A DNA stretch of 64,000 nt from Novosphingobium sp. (GTDB lineage Bacteria; Pseudomonadota; Alphaproteobacteria; Sphingomonadales; Sphingomonadaceae). Below are positions 35,136 to 44,094 of this stretch, piece by piece. The stretch's first letter is position 1. Each line of letters opens with the position of its first letter. Location of the stretch: NCBI RefSeq assembly GCF_039595395.1, contig NZ_JBCNLP010000001.1, positions 2,418,001 through 2,482,000 on the forward strand, read 5' to 3'. Position numbers and translations under genes: made by a program. The notes below the pieces were generated by a model. That model had not been told where the DNA came from, ran no database searches, and worked only from the letters and a program-made list of their open reading frames with translations.

Positions 35136-36121
35136 GTGCTCTGTCAATCTTGGCCAGTCTGCTCATCGCAGCTGCCGCAGCGACTGCGCCCGTCAATCTT
35201 CCGGCGCAAAAGGCAGCGCCGGTCCAGACCGCGGCACCCGCAGCGCCTTCCACCGGGAAGCCCGGCGCCGTACCGTCGATCAAGCCGATGGCTGTCGTGC
35301 CCGTGCGGGCAAAGCCCCGATGGCATAGGAGGCCGCACCTTTCGCCGGTTGAACTCAGCGTGAGGGCAGCAACTCTTGAAGCGACGCAAAACCCCCAACC
35401 GCTTGGTTTCGTCAATGCTATGCAGGTCTACAGCTGGGGGGAGGGCGTGATCTATCACCTCCTCGCCGCGCCGGGCCGGGTCAGCGATCTCATCCTGCAG
35501 CCCGGCGAAGTGATCACCTCGATCGCGGCGGGCGACACCGCGCGCTGGACGATTGGCGATACCAGCAGTGGCAGCGGCGAGGCCAAGCGAGTCCATGTTC
35601 TGGTGAAGCCCTTCTCTGCCGGGCTTTCGACCAATCTGGTCATCGCGACCGATCGGCGGACCTATCATCTGCAGCTCTCCAGCACCGTCGGCACGGCGAT
35701 GGCAGGCATCTCATGGAGCTACCCGGCGGATGAGCTGCTGGCGGTCAAGCGTAAGGAGGCCGAGGCCCAGGCCGTCAAACCGGTCGCGGCGGGTCTCGAT
35801 GTTCAAAGCCTGACCTTCTCCTACGCCATCACCGGCGACACGCCGGCATGGCGGCCGCTGCGGGCCTTCGATGATGGGCGGCAGACCTTTATAGAGTTTC
35901 CGGCAAGTATTGCGGTGGGCGAGGCGCCGCCGCTCTTCGTGCTTGGCGACAAGGGGGCCGCTGAGCTGGTCAATTATCGCATGTCCGGCCGCTATTATGT
36001 GGTGGATCGGCTCTTCAACGCGGCCGAGCTCCGACTCGGTGGCAAACAGCAGTCGGTGGTCCGCATCACCCGCGGGACGGCTGCTGAGAAGGAACGTCGC
36101 GGCGATCGGAGGGCGTCATGA
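35132..36121 (+). CDS. trbG: Conjugal transfer protein TrbG (VirB9 family)
   Basis: A 329-residue periplasmic/outer-membrane core protein. Signal peptide 1-19, a Pro/Ala linker, then the VirB9/CagX domain (about 95-320) with VYSWGEGVIYHLLAAPG and LQPGEVITSI are visible. The C-terminal lobe includes FTYAITG-type and GRYYVVDRLF segments. It forms the outer ring of the core complex with TrbI. It overlaps trbF and trbI by ATGA. Confidence 0.93.
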   Translation: MSALSILASLLIAAAAATAPVNLPAQKAAPVQTAAPAAPSTGKPGAVPSIKPMAVVPVRAKPRWHRRPHLSPVELSVRAATLEATQNPQPLGFVNAMQVYSWGEGVIYHLLAAPGRVSDLILQPGEVITSIAAGDTARWTIGDTSSGSGEAKRVHVLVKPFSAGLSTNLVIATDRRTYHLQLSSTVGTAMAGISWSYPADELLAVKRKEAEAQAVKPVAAGLDVQSLTFSYAITGDTPAWRPLRAFDDGRQTFIEFPASIAVGEAPPLFVLGDKGAAELVNYRMSGRYYVVDRLFNAAELRLGGKQQSVVRITRGTAAEKERRGDRRAS

Positions 36122-37575
36122 GCGAGACCCCGAGTCCCATCCCGCCAGAAGGAGCAGCAGCACCGGAGGTGCAAGCAGCCTTGCCGGTTACCGTCGAGGC
36201 TGCCCCCGGTCCCGCCACTGCGCCCACTCCTACGCCCGCGCCTGCTGGGGCAGCCCCGGGTGCACCCGCACCCACAGCTGCGCCCGTGCCAGCACCTGCT
36301 CCCGCAGCCCCAGCCGAAGTCACGCCGGCGCCTGAACCCGAACCCGCGCCGAAACCTGCTCCCACACCCAAACCACCTGTCGATCCCGAGACACTGGTGC
36401 TGCGTGGACACCCACGCGGGGCGGTTCGCTTCCGGCGCGAGGTCATCATCGGATTGGTGGTGGCAGCGGTGATAGGGCTGGTGGGGGTGACCTGGCTAGC
36501 CCTGAGCCCCTCGCTTCCGCATATCAATGTCGCGGCCAGCGATGATACCGCCGTAAAGCCAAATGGCGAGGTGCTGGCCAACGCGCCCAAGACCTACGGT
36601 GATTTTCGCAAGCTTGGCCCGCCGCTGCCGGGGGATCTGGGGCCGGCCATCCTTGCCCACCAGCAGGGAACCACCTCGGTCGCTATGACGCCGTCTCCAA
36701 CGCAGCCTGACCAGACGCTGGCTGCCCAGCGCCAGCGACAAAGTGAGGAGGCAAGGGCTGCGCGTGAATCGCAGGTGATGGTGCAGATTGCCGGTGGCGA
36801 TAAGGCGGGGCCAGCAAGTGCTGCTGGCGCGTCTGCACCAGGAGTGGTGGCCAGTGTGGATCCTGCATCAGCCTCGCTCGCTGCGCGGATGGCTCTCGAT
36901 CCCGATCATGATCCGGGCCAGCAGCAGCGCAAGGCCGATTTCGTGGCCAGTGTCGACATAAAAGGGGACATTAATCCCCATGCCCTGAGCGAACCGACGT
37001 CGCCCTACACGCTAAGCGCTGGCACAGTCATCGCTGCCAGCCTGATCACCGGCATCAACTCCGACCTTCCGGGGATGGTGAGTGCTCAGGTGACGCAGAA
37101 CGCTTATGATACGGCCACCGGGCGCTACCTTCTCTTGCCGCAGGGCTCCCGGCTGATCGGCAGCTATGACAGCGTGGTTGCCTATGGCCAGAAGCGCGCT
37201 TTGCTCGTCTGGCAGCGGATCATCCTGCCCGACGGGTCATCGGTGCGGATCGACAATGTGCCGGCCTCGGATGCCTCCGGCTATGCAGGACTGGCTGACA
37301 AGGTCGATTTCCATAGCTGGCAGCTGATCAAGGGCGTCGTGCTCTCCAGCCTGCTGGGCGTCAGCACCCAGCTCAGCTTTGGCAGCAATGAGAGCGACCT
37401 GCTGCGGGCGATCCGTGAATCGACGCAGCAAAGTGCCGGGCGGGCTGGTGATCAAATCGTGACCCGCGCCCTCAATGTGCAGCCGACCATCACCGTCAGG
37501 CCAGGGTGGCCGCTTCGCGTGGTGGTTCACAAGGACATCGTGATGCGGCCATGGGGCCAGCAAGGGAGGCCATGA
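36118..37575 (+). CDS. trbI: Conjugal transfer protein TrbI (VirB10 family)
   Basis: A 485-residue protein spanning both membranes. A long Ala/Pro-rich N-terminal region (about 1-90) precedes one membrane helix (about 108-128). The C-terminal TrbI domain (about 290-480) begins around SAGTVIAASLITGINSDLPG and includes YLLLPQGSRLIGSYDS. VirB10 proteins sense ATPase energy and gate the outer-membrane pore. The proline-rich part is longer than in many homologues. Confidence 0.93.
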   Translation: MSETPSPIPPEGAAAPEVQAALPVTVEAAPGPATAPTPTPAPAGAAPGAPAPTAAPVPAPAPAAPAEVTPAPEPEPAPKPAPTPKPPVDPETLVLRGHPRGAVRFRREVIIGLVVAAVIGLVGVTWLALSPSLPHINVAASDDTAVKPNGEVLANAPKTYGDFRKLGPPLPGDLGPAILAHQQGTTSVAMTPSPTQPDQTLAAQRQRQSEEARAARESQVMVQIAGGDKAGPASAAGASAPGVVASVDPASASLAARMALDPDHDPGQQQRKADFVASVDIKGDINPHALSEPTSPYTLSAGTVIAASLITGINSDLPGMVSAQVTQNAYDTATGRYLLLPQGSRLIGSYDSVVAYGQKRALLVWQRIILPDGSSVRIDNVPASDASGYAGLADKVDFHSWQLIKGVVLSSLLGVSTQLSFGSNESDLLRAIRESTQQSAGRAGDQIVTRALNVQPTITVRPGWPLRVVVHKDIVMRPWGQQGRP

Positions 37576-37814
37576 TGGTGGAGCTGAAGCTGGGTAAACT
37601 GCCCGAACGCGTGCCGGTCAAACTGACGATCAGCGTGCTGCCAGATCTCAATCGCCGTTTGCTCGACTATGCCGCAGTCTACGCGGACGCCTATGGCCAG
37701 CAAGAACCGTTGCTCGATCTGATACCGGCAATGCTGGTGGCATTCCTTGACGGTGATCGGGCCTTTGCCAAGGCTCAAACCGTGAAGGGCCGCGGTGGGC
37801 CGCGTGATGCTTGA
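37575..37814 (+). CDS. DUF2274 protein of the conjugation operon
   Basis: A 79-residue protein matching the DUF2274 family, small proteins always found after trbI in these ICEs. LKLGKLPERVPVKLTISV at the start and LIPAMLVAFLDGDRAFAK near the end are typical. Function is unknown, and the layout suggests a ribbon-helix-helix-like fold. It may start at ATG 37572 or 37575, and the spacing from GGGAGG favours 37575. It overlaps the next gene. Confidence 0.85.
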   Translation: MVELKLGKLPERVPVKLTISVLPDLNRRLLDYAAVYADAYGQQEPLLDLIPAMLVAFLDGDRAFAKAQTVKGRGGPRDA

Positions 37815-38052
37815 ACATGAGGGCGATAAGCCTCCGTTCGAGGAGCGCCCCGACAGGCTTTTGAGGATTTCGGAAGTTTCTCGTCGAGTGGGCTTATGCA
37901 AATCAATGATTTACAGGCTGATTTCGAAGGAGAGCTTCCCAAAACCACATAAACTGTCACCGGGTGCTTCGCGATGGAGCGAGCAGGCGGTGGTGGCATG
38001 GATTGCGGATGTCCGCGACGGATTTGAAGGAAAACGAAGAAAATTCTGGTAG
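37807..38052 (+). CDS. AlpA-family excisionase/transcriptional regulator
   Basis: An 81-residue winged-helix protein of the AlpA/MerR-like excisionase group: RLLRISEVSRRVGLCKSMIY forms the helix-turn-helix, and FPKPHKLSPGASRWSEQAV the wing. AlpA proteins control excision of integrative elements by activating the integrase gene or acting as recombination directionality factors. It ends the trb transcript, and its neighbour is the integrase gene in convergent orientation, which supports that role. Confidence 0.85.
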   Translation: MLEHEGDKPPFEERPDRLLRISEVSRRVGLCKSMIYRLISKESFPKPHKLSPGASRWSEQAVVAWIADVRDGFEGKRRKFW

Positions 38053-38073
38053 TTAAATAGTATATTTCAGAAT

Positions 38074-38105
38074 GAGGGGCACCAAAGCATATGCCGGTGC
38101 CCCTC
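38074..38105. terminator. Bidirectional terminator between alpA-like gene and integrase
   Basis: GAGGGGCACC (38074-38083) and GGTGCCCCTC (38096-38105) make a perfect 10-bp stem with a 12-base loop, between two convergent genes. TTCTATTTG follows on the plus strand. Confidence 0.8.
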
Positions 38106-38119
38106 TTCTATTTGCATGA

Positions 38120-39508
38120 TCAGGCTCGGCGCGCCCTCTTCAGGGGGCGACGAACAATCCCGGTGTCACGCGGTTTTGCAAGCTCGGGAAAGGGCACCTT
38201 CTTGGGGAGGGCAACAGGGATGCGGCGCCAGGTGCATCCACCGGATTCCTCCCGCGCCGGTGCGATAAGCAGTGTGCCGGGAGATGGTAGATTCTTTGTC
38301 AGCATATCAGCCCAAATCACTGCTAATTCACGCCTTCTCTTCATATAGCGCGCGCGGTTATAGGCGCCCTCGACCTTGTTGGGCGGAACATGGGCGAGCA
38401 TGAGGTCGATGATCGCCCGGTCTCCCTTCAGACCATTGTCCTGCGCCCATTCATTCATGATCGTCGAGAAGGCGGCGCGAAATCCATGAGGCACATGGTG
38501 TCCATGATATCCCGCCCGGTTGAGGAGATAACCGATGGTATTCTCGCTCATGGGCTTGTGACCATTGCGGGAGCTGGGAAACGCCAGTTCTCCGCCACCC
38601 GAAAGCGGCCAGAGCGCGCGCAGCACCATAACGCTTTGAGGCGCCAGGGGAACAAGATGCTCACCGCCGATCTCCTCTTTTCGATCGAGGGAGCCTTTCA
38701 TGCGCTCCGCGGGGATACGCCACAGCGGTTCCGGACCGTTCAGATCCTCGAACTCCTCCCAGCGAGCCCCTCGTAACTCATTCGGCCTTACGGCAGTCAA
38801 GGCCAGGAGGCGCAAAGCCAGCCGCGTAACCGGCCTGGCATAGTCGGACTCCGCATCATCGATCATGGCGCTCAGTTGTTTGATATCCGTGATCGCGGGC
38901 TGGCGACGTTTTCTGAGCGGCTTGAGCACAGCGCCAAGCTTCTCGGCCGGATCCCTCATCGCCTGACCGTTTGCGATGGCGTAGATGAAAACCATGGAAA
39001 TGCGCTGGCGGACGCGCTTTGCTGTCTCGATCGCCCCGCGCGCCTCAATCGCCCGCAAGACCTCAAGGACAGCAGGCGAGGTCAATTGCGCGATGGGCAG
39101 ATTTCCGATCATGGGGAAAACATCCCGTTCAAGGCTGCGCATGACGTCCAGAGCATGCTTGCGGGCCCATTGGCCATTGAGTTCCGCATGCCACTCGCGA
39201 GCAACCCGTTCGAAGGTGCATCGCCCGTTTCTCAGATTGGCTTCGATGTTGAGCCTTTTCTCGACGACCGGGTCTTTCCCTTCAGCCAGAACGCGCCGCG
39301 CCTCTTCGCGACAGGCACGGGCGTCAAGGAGGGAGAACATAGGATAGCTGCCGATCCCCATGGTCCTCTGCAGACCATTGTACCGGTAGTTCCACTTCCA
39401 GAGTTTGGAACCGCTCGGCATCACCATAAGAAAGAGCTGGTGTCCGTCTGTCAGCTTGTACATTTTTTCCCGGGCCTTGGCCGCTCGGATTTTTGCGTCG
39501 TTCAACAT
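38120..39508 (-). CDS. Tyrosine-recombinase integrase with DUF4102 arm-binding domain
   Basis: A 462-residue P4-type integrase. The N-terminal DUF4102 arm-type domain (LNDAKIRAAKAREKMYKLTD to about residue 90) precedes a core-binding region and the catalytic domain. The latter has Arg in LTAVRPNELRGARW, His-x-x-Arg in HGFRAAFST and Tyr in EGAYNRARYMKRRREL. A tail of about 50 residues follows. It recombines the element into the tRNA-Ser 3' end. The ATG at 39508 has GGAGA 7-8 bases upstream and fits the family start. An alternative ATG is at 39529. Confidence 0.93.
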   Translation of the reverse strand: MLNDAKIRAAKAREKMYKLTDGHQLFLMVMPSGSKLWKWNYRYNGLQRTMGIGSYPMFSLLDARACREEARRVLAEGKDPVVEKRLNIEANLRNGRCTFERVAREWHAELNGQWARKHALDVMRSLERDVFPMIGNLPIAQLTSPAVLEVLRAIEARGAIETAKRVRQRISMVFIYAIANGQAMRDPAEKLGAVLKPLRKRRQPAITDIKQLSAMIDDAESDYARPVTRLALRLLALTAVRPNELRGARWEEFEDLNGPEPLWRIPAERMKGSLDRKEEIGGEHLVPLAPQSVMVLRALWPLSGGGELAFPSSRNGHKPMSENTIGYLLNRAGYHGHHVPHGFRAAFSTIMNEWAQDNGLKGDRAIIDLMLAHVPPNKVEGAYNRARYMKRRRELAVIWADMLTKNLPSPGTLLIAPAREESGGCTWRRIPVALPKKVPFPELAKPRDTGIVRRPLKRARRA

Positions 39509-39571
39509 TGGGGGCGTCTCCGCTTCCATATTTTTCCAACGCCGAGACCATAAAATCGACCATACGCACGC

Positions 39572-39671
39572 GTAGACGCGAGTAGACCGATATGGATCGC
39601 TCAACCCGACAAGCATCAGAATTTAGGGGAAAAACGTCAATCCGTGTGGACGGCTGTAGACCGCTGTAGAC
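39572..39671. promoter_or_regulatory. Phased GTAGAC repeats between integrase and tRNA: candidate arm-type sites
   Basis: GTAGAC occurs at 39572, 39582, 39656 and 39666, with a one-mismatch copy GTGGAC at 39646. Within each cluster the copies are exactly 10 bp apart, that is, on one face of the helix. This is the position where integrase arm-binding or excisionase sites are expected. Confidence 0.55.
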
Positions 39672-39678
39672 GGAACGA

Positions 39679-39703
39679 TGGCGGACAGGGTGGGATTCGA
39701 ACC
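39679..39703. other. Predicted attachment site at the tRNA-Ser 3' end
   Basis: P4-type integrases recombine within the 3' end of tRNA genes, and this 25-bp stretch is the end that faces the integrase. No matching copy was seen elsewhere in the window, so the exact core cannot be set. Confidence 0.45.
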
Positions 39704-39768
39704 CACGGTGAGCTTCCACCCACGGCGGTTTTCAAGACCGCTGCCTTAAACCACTCGGCCACCTGTCC
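39679..39768 (-). tRNA. tRNA-Ser (anticodon UGA)
   Basis: A 90-base gene with a 7-bp acceptor stem (GGACAGG pairing with CCTGTCC), G discriminator, encoded CCA, TTCGAATCC T-loop, an anticodon loop CTTGAAA with anticodon TGA (39732-39734), and the long variable arm expected of tRNA-Ser. The intact gene is regenerated after element insertion. Confidence 0.95.
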
Positions 39769-39904
39769 TCTGGGGTGCGCCATAAACGATGCGGCGAAAG
39801 GTGCAAGTGTGGCGATCGCTATTCGGCGATTGCTATTCCCTGTGGGCCAAGTTGCTTGTCCCTCGCCATTCCCTTGGGCGCTTCGATGTGCGAAAGCTGC
39901 CAGC

Positions 39905-40990
39905 ATGACACGATCAATCTTGGTAGCGGCCCTGAGCGCGCTGGCGATGACCGGGGCGAGCGGCGCCCAATCCGCCCCCATGGCACAGGACGACACCACC
40001 AGCGCCTATGCTGCCCCGGACCCGCAGGATGCCGCCTTTCAGGCCTATCTTCAGACAGTTGCCGCCAAGGCGCGCGCGCAGGGCATCCGCGAATCCAGCA
40101 TCCGCTCGGTCATGGCGGGGCTCACCTACAACCCGCGCGTGGTGGCGCTTGACCGTGCCCAGCCAGGCGGCACGCCCAGCAGCGCGAGCAGCTCGCCCCC
40201 GCCGGATTTCACGCCCTATCGCCTGTCGCATATCAATGCCTCGCTGATCGCGCGGGGCAGGGCCATGCATGACGCCGTGGCCAGCGACGCCGCCCGGATC
40301 GAGGCGCGCTATGGCGTGCCATCGTCCATCCTGCTGGCGATCTGGGGCAATGAAACCAATTTCGGCACCTTCATGGGCAATTTCGACCTGCCTCGCTCGC
40401 TCGCCACGCTGGCCTATGACGGGCGCCGCCGTGCCCTGTTCGAAGGCGAGTTCATCGCCCTGCTCAAGATGGTCGACCAGGGCGTGCCGCGCTCGCGCCT
40501 GACGGGCAGTTGGGCAGGGGCTTTCGGCAATCCGCAGTTTCTGCCCAGCGTCTATCTGCGCGTGGCTCAGGATGGCGATGGCGATGGATTCCGCGATATC
40601 TGGACCAACCGTGCCGATACGCTGGCCTCGATCGCGGGCTATTTCCGCGATGCCGGATGGCGTCCGGGCCAGCCCTGGGGGGTGAGGGCCAGTGTGCCGG
40701 CCAATCTCAACCGCGATGCCTATCAGACGCTGATGACCTCGCCCGCATGCCCGCGCGTCCATGCCCGTCATTCGCGCTGGCGCACCGTGGGCGAATGGCG
40801 CCAGTTGGGAGTGATTGCTCAGGGCCGCATCGGTGACGATGTGCTCGCCACGCTGATCGAGCCGGACGGGCCGGGAAAAACCGCTTTCCTTTTAACCGGT
40901 AATTATCGGGTTATCCTCGATTACAATTGCTCGAACTATTATGCTCTGAGCGTAGGATGGCTTGCCGATGAAATTGCCGGGACCCAGTAA
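39905..40990 (+). CDS. MltB-type lytic murein transglycosylase
   Basis: A 361-residue periplasmic enzyme. Signal peptide 1-21 is followed by the SLT_2/MltB domain: QAYLQTVAAKARAQG, then the catalytic Glu in AIWGNETNFG (about residue 148), GSWAGAFGNPQFLPS and WGVRASVP. It cleaves the MurNAc-GlcNAc bond with anhydro-sugar formation. The longer frame from 39644 would run through the tRNA, so I start at the signal peptide. The 3' end overlaps the rlpA start. Confidence 0.92.
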   Translation: MTRSILVAALSALAMTGASGAQSAPMAQDDTTSAYAAPDPQDAAFQAYLQTVAAKARAQGIRESSIRSVMAGLTYNPRVVALDRAQPGGTPSSASSSPPPDFTPYRLSHINASLIARGRAMHDAVASDAARIEARYGVPSSILLAIWGNETNFGTFMGNFDLPRSLATLAYDGRRRALFEGEFIALLKMVDQGVPRSRLTGSWAGAFGNPQFLPSVYLRVAQDGDGDGFRDIWTNRADTLASIAGYFRDAGWRPGQPWGVRASVPANLNRDAYQTLMTSPACPRVHARHSRWRTVGEWRQLGVIAQGRIGDDVLATLIEPDGPGKTAFLLTGNYRVILDYNCSNYYALSVGWLADEIAGTQ

Positions 40991-42147
40991 CCCCCTGCTG
41001 AGCGGGATCGCTCTGGCCGCCCTGGTCGCTGCGACACCGGTCATGGCCGCGGCGCCTTCAGCGCCTGTGGCGCCCGCCAATGGGCCGCAAGCGGATTTCC
41101 CTGTCGTGGTGGGCGCGCCCTATCAGATCGACGGCGTCACCTTCGTGCCCAGCGATTCGATGAACTTCGATTCGGTGGGTTATGCCGCCGTGGGTCAGGA
41201 GGGGGGGCGGTGCCATCTCGGCGGCCCATCACACGCTGCCCTTGCCCTCCTATGCCGAGGTCACCGATCTGAAAACCGGGCGCACCATTCTGGTCCGTGT
41301 CGAGCGTCGCGGGCCGGGGGACAGCCAGCACGCCATAGAACTGTCGCCGGGCGCGGCGGCGCAACTGGGCATCGCTGCGGGCAGCAATGAAGGGGTGCGC
41401 GTGCGCCGGGTGAACCCGCCCGAGCAGGATCGCGCCCTGCTGCGCTCGGGCAATCCCGCGCCGGAACGCATGGCCACGCCCAAGCCTTTGCTCGATGTCC
41501 TCCAGCGCAAGCTTGATCCGGCGCTGGCCCAAAAGGCGCTCGATGCCGAGGATCGTGATCCGATCCCGGCCAAGCCCGCCAGCGTGGTGAAACCCGCAAA
41601 CGTCGAACCGCCTGTCAAACCGGCGACCGCACTGGCTCCTGCCAAAACGAAGCCTGCGCGCGGCGCCGCCTCGAAATCGCCCAAACTCGAAGCGGTGGCT
41701 CTCACCACCGGACCGGCCACGCCGCCCAAGGGCTATGTCCCCTCGGTTCCGGCACGGCAGGCTGCGGCGCATACTCCCGACAAGGTTTCGCCCAAGATCG
41801 GCGCTGATTTCGCGCAGAGCGATGCCGATCACGGGCATGATGCGCCTGCGACCGCTCCCGCAGCAACCAAGGCCAAACCCGCTAAAACACCACCCGCCAA
41901 ACCGGCAGAGGACAAGCCGGACCATGCCGCGCCTTCCGGCGGATCCTTCGTGGTTCAGGCCGGCGCTTATTCCGACAAAAAGAACGCCGAAACCGTCGCC
42001 AACAAGATCGGCGGCGCGATCAGCGCCTCGGGCAAGGTGTGGCGCGTGCGCGTCGGGCCGTTTTCCGGGCACGCCTCGGCAGAGGCGGCCTTGGCGAAGG
42101 TCAAATCGGCAGGCTATAGCGACGCCCGAATCCAGCGCGGCGAGTGA
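40968..42147 (+). pseudogene. rlpA: rlpA (septal-ring lytic transglycosylase with SPOR domain), frameshifted at a G7 run
   Basis: The first part encodes a signal peptide and the RlpA start YQIDGVTFVPSDSMNFDSVG. At a run of seven G (41201-41207) the frame moves by one, and the continuing frame carries the rest of the double-psi beta-barrel (ISAAHHTLPLPSYAEVTDL, ILVRVERRG), a Lys/Pro/Ala linker, and a C-terminal SPOR domain (FVVQAGAYSDKKNAE ... VWRVRVGPFS). Removing one G gives a continuous 392-residue protein. RlpA binds denuded septal glycan and helps daughter-cell separation. As written the protein stops early at 41390. The change may be real or an assembly error. Confidence 0.85.
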
Positions 42148-42190
42148 CTCAACAGGGCTCTCGCCGCATGACAGGCATAATGGAGTCGCG

Positions 42191-43450
42191 TTGACCCCCT
42201 CGTTCAAGACCATGTTGGTGCCCGGCGCACTGGTTCTGGCCGCTTTGGCCGCCACCGGACTGCGCTCGGCGCCCTCCTCCCCGACAGAACATGGGGATAA
42301 CTCTCAAACGCTGTCGCGGGTCGAGCCGCTGGTGGTGGGGCCGGTGCCGCCCGTGCCGCTGGGCCATCCGCAGCCGCCCGCCGAGGTCGATGTCGCGCCG
42401 GTGGCGATGCTGGTCGATATGGGCTCGGGCCGGGTGCTCTATGCCAAGGAGGTGGCGCGGCCCTTCCTGCCCGCCTCGGTCACCAAGACGATGACCACTT
42501 TTCTTGCCTTCGAGCTGATCTCGCAGGGCAAGATGAAGCTGACGGATGTCTATGCCGAAAGCCATGAGGCCTATCGCAACTGGCATATGACCGGCTCGCG
42601 CATGTTCCTCGATGAGGGCCAGCCTGTCACGGTGGACCAGTTGCTGACCGGCATCATGACCGTTTCGGCAAATGATGGCGCGGTGGTGCTTGGCGAAGGC
42701 TATGCGGGCAGCGTGCCCAACTGGACCGCGCTGATGAACGCCAAGGCGCGCGAAATCGGCATGGTCGACAGCCATTTCAACACGCCCAACGGCTATATGG
42801 ACAATGGCCAGACCTATGTCAGCGCGCGCGATCTGATCACGCTGGCCACCGCCATGATCCAGCGCCACCCGGACCTCTATCACCGCTATGTCGGCAAGCC
42901 GGGGCTGGTGTTCAACGGCGTGGCCCAGAACAACCACGATCCCCTGCTGGGCAAGTTCCCCGGCGCCGACGGCATCAAGACCGGCTTTACCGGCGAGGCG
43001 CATTACAATTACCTCGGCTCGGCCGAGCGCAATGGCCGCCGCCTGCTGATGGTGCTGGCCGGGGTGGAGCGCCCCAATGAGCGCGTAAAAGCCGCGCGCG
43101 CCCTGATGGAATGGGGCTTTGACCATTGGGATGCCAGCGCCCTGTTCCAGCAGGGTCAGAAGCTGGCGACGGCCAAGGTGCAGGGCGGCTCGACCGACAG
43201 CGTCGACCTGCTGACCCCGCGCCAGCTCTTCGCCACCGTGCCGCATGGTGAGCGCGACACGGTCAAGATGCGTGTGACCTATGATGGCCCGCTCAAAGCG
43301 CCGATCGCCAAGGGCGAAGAGATCGGCAAGCTGGAGGTGACGATCGGCCACGATGCGCCCACCACCATGCCGCTGGTCGCGGGTTCCGATGTGCCCAAGG
43401 GCGGGCTGGCTGACCGGCTGCGTCAGGGTTTCCGGCGGATGCTGTCGTGA
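42191..43450 (+). CDS. D-alanyl-D-alanine carboxypeptidase (PBP5/6 type, DacC-like)
   Basis: A 419-residue penicillin-binding protein with the three active-site motifs: SVTK (SxxK), SAND (SxN) and KTG in GADGIKTGFTGEA. A PBP5_C-like domain is visible in the last 110 residues (VDLLTPRQLFATVPHGE). A hydrophobic N-terminal export segment precedes. It trims pentapeptide side chains of periplasmic peptidoglycan. I chose the TTG at 42191 because GGAG lies five to six bases before it, and an ATG at 42212 is the alternative. The stop overlaps the tmk start. Confidence 0.9.
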   Translation: MTPSFKTMLVPGALVLAALAATGLRSAPSSPTEHGDNSQTLSRVEPLVVGPVPPVPLGHPQPPAEVDVAPVAMLVDMGSGRVLYAKEVARPFLPASVTKTMTTFLAFELISQGKMKLTDVYAESHEAYRNWHMTGSRMFLDEGQPVTVDQLLTGIMTVSANDGAVVLGEGYAGSVPNWTALMNAKAREIGMVDSHFNTPNGYMDNGQTYVSARDLITLATAMIQRHPDLYHRYVGKPGLVFNGVAQNNHDPLLGKFPGADGIKTGFTGEAHYNYLGSAERNGRRLLMVLAGVERPNERVKAARALMEWGFDHWDASALFQQGQKLATAKVQGGSTDSVDLLTPRQLFATVPHGERDTVKMRVTYDGPLKAPIAKGEEIGKLEVTIGHDAPTTMPLVAGSDVPKGGLADRLRQGFRRMLS

Positions 43451-44094
43451 GCGCCGGTCGGATCGTGACTGGGGGCCGCTTTATCGCGCTTGAGGGTGGG
43501 GAAGGGACCGGCAAGTCCACCCAGTCCCGCCTGCTGGCCGAGGCCCTGCGTGCATCGGGCCATGAGGTGGTGCAGACCCGTGAACCGGGCGGCACCGCAG
43601 GCGCCGAAGCGATCCGCGCCCTGCTGCTGGGCGTGGAAGGCGAGGGCTGGGGAGCCCGCGCCGAAGCGCTGCTGTTTGCCGCCGCCCGCGCCGATCACGT
43701 CGAGCGCCTGATCCGCCCGGCGCTGGCGCGCGGCGCCTGGGTGGTCTGCGACCGTTTTATCGATTCCACCCGCGCCTATCAGGGCGGCGGCGGCGGTCTC
43801 TCCGAAGAGGACTTGCTGACGCTGCACCGGATCGGCAGCGAAGGTCTACTGCCGGACCTCACCCTGCTGATCGAGGTGCCGCCTCAGGAAACCGCGCGCC
43901 GTCTGGCCGCGCGCGATCTGGATGGCCCGGACCGCATCGGCGGGCGCGGTGAGGCCTATCACGCCCGCGTCGGCGCGGCTTTCGCCCGCTATGCGGAAGC
44001 TGAACCTGAACGCTTTGCCCGCATCGACGGGCTTGGCGAGCCAGAGGCGATCCATGGCCGGATCATGGATGCCATCACAGGATCGGGGTTTTGA
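43447..44094 (+). CDS. tmk: Thymidylate kinase
   Basis: A 215-residue P-loop kinase with GGEGTGKSTQ (Walker A), the DR motif in REPGGT, and CDRFIDSTRAYQG, the Tmk signature. It phosphorylates dTMP to dTDP for DNA synthesis. GTG start at 43447 in a GTGA overlap with the carboxypeptidase gene. The stop overlaps holB. Confidence 0.95.
   Translation: MSAGRIVTGGRFIALEGGEGTGKSTQSRLLAEALRASGHEVVQTREPGGTAGAEAIRALLLGVEGEGWGARAEALLFAAARADHVERLIRPALARGAWVVCDRFIDSTRAYQGGGGGLSEEDLLTLHRIGSEGLLPDLTLLIEVPPQETARRLAARDLDGPDRIGGRGEAYHARVGAAFARYAEAEPERFARIDGLGEPEAIHGRIMDAITGSGF

Larger units (their letters stand above)
1..39703. mobile_element. Right-hand part of an integrative conjugative element ending at tRNA-Ser
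   Basis: A tyrosine integrase lies next to the 3' end of a tRNA-Ser gene. Behind it are an AlpA-type regulator and a complete-looking trb mating-pair operon with traG, and a RepA-family initiator sits at the far left. This gene set and order (repA, then traG, copG-like gene, trbBCDEJLFGI, then recombination genes) matches Tn4371-like and related proteobacterial ICEs. The right end is placed at the tRNA 3' end from integrase logic. I saw no second copy of the tRNA 3' end in the window, so the other end should lie left of position 1. That everything from 0.7 to 25.4 kb belongs to the element is an inference from the repA and trb genes on either side of it. Confidence 0.6.

Noticed and set aside
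1..39000. Second copy of the tRNA-Ser 3' end as the other attachment site
   Set aside because: No copy of the TTCGAATCCCACCCTG-type sequence was noticed in the window by eye, so no left attachment site is claimed.
39644..39904. N-terminal extension of the MltB gene
   Set aside because: The open frame runs through the tRNA-Ser gene. The signal peptide starting at 39905 is the natural start.
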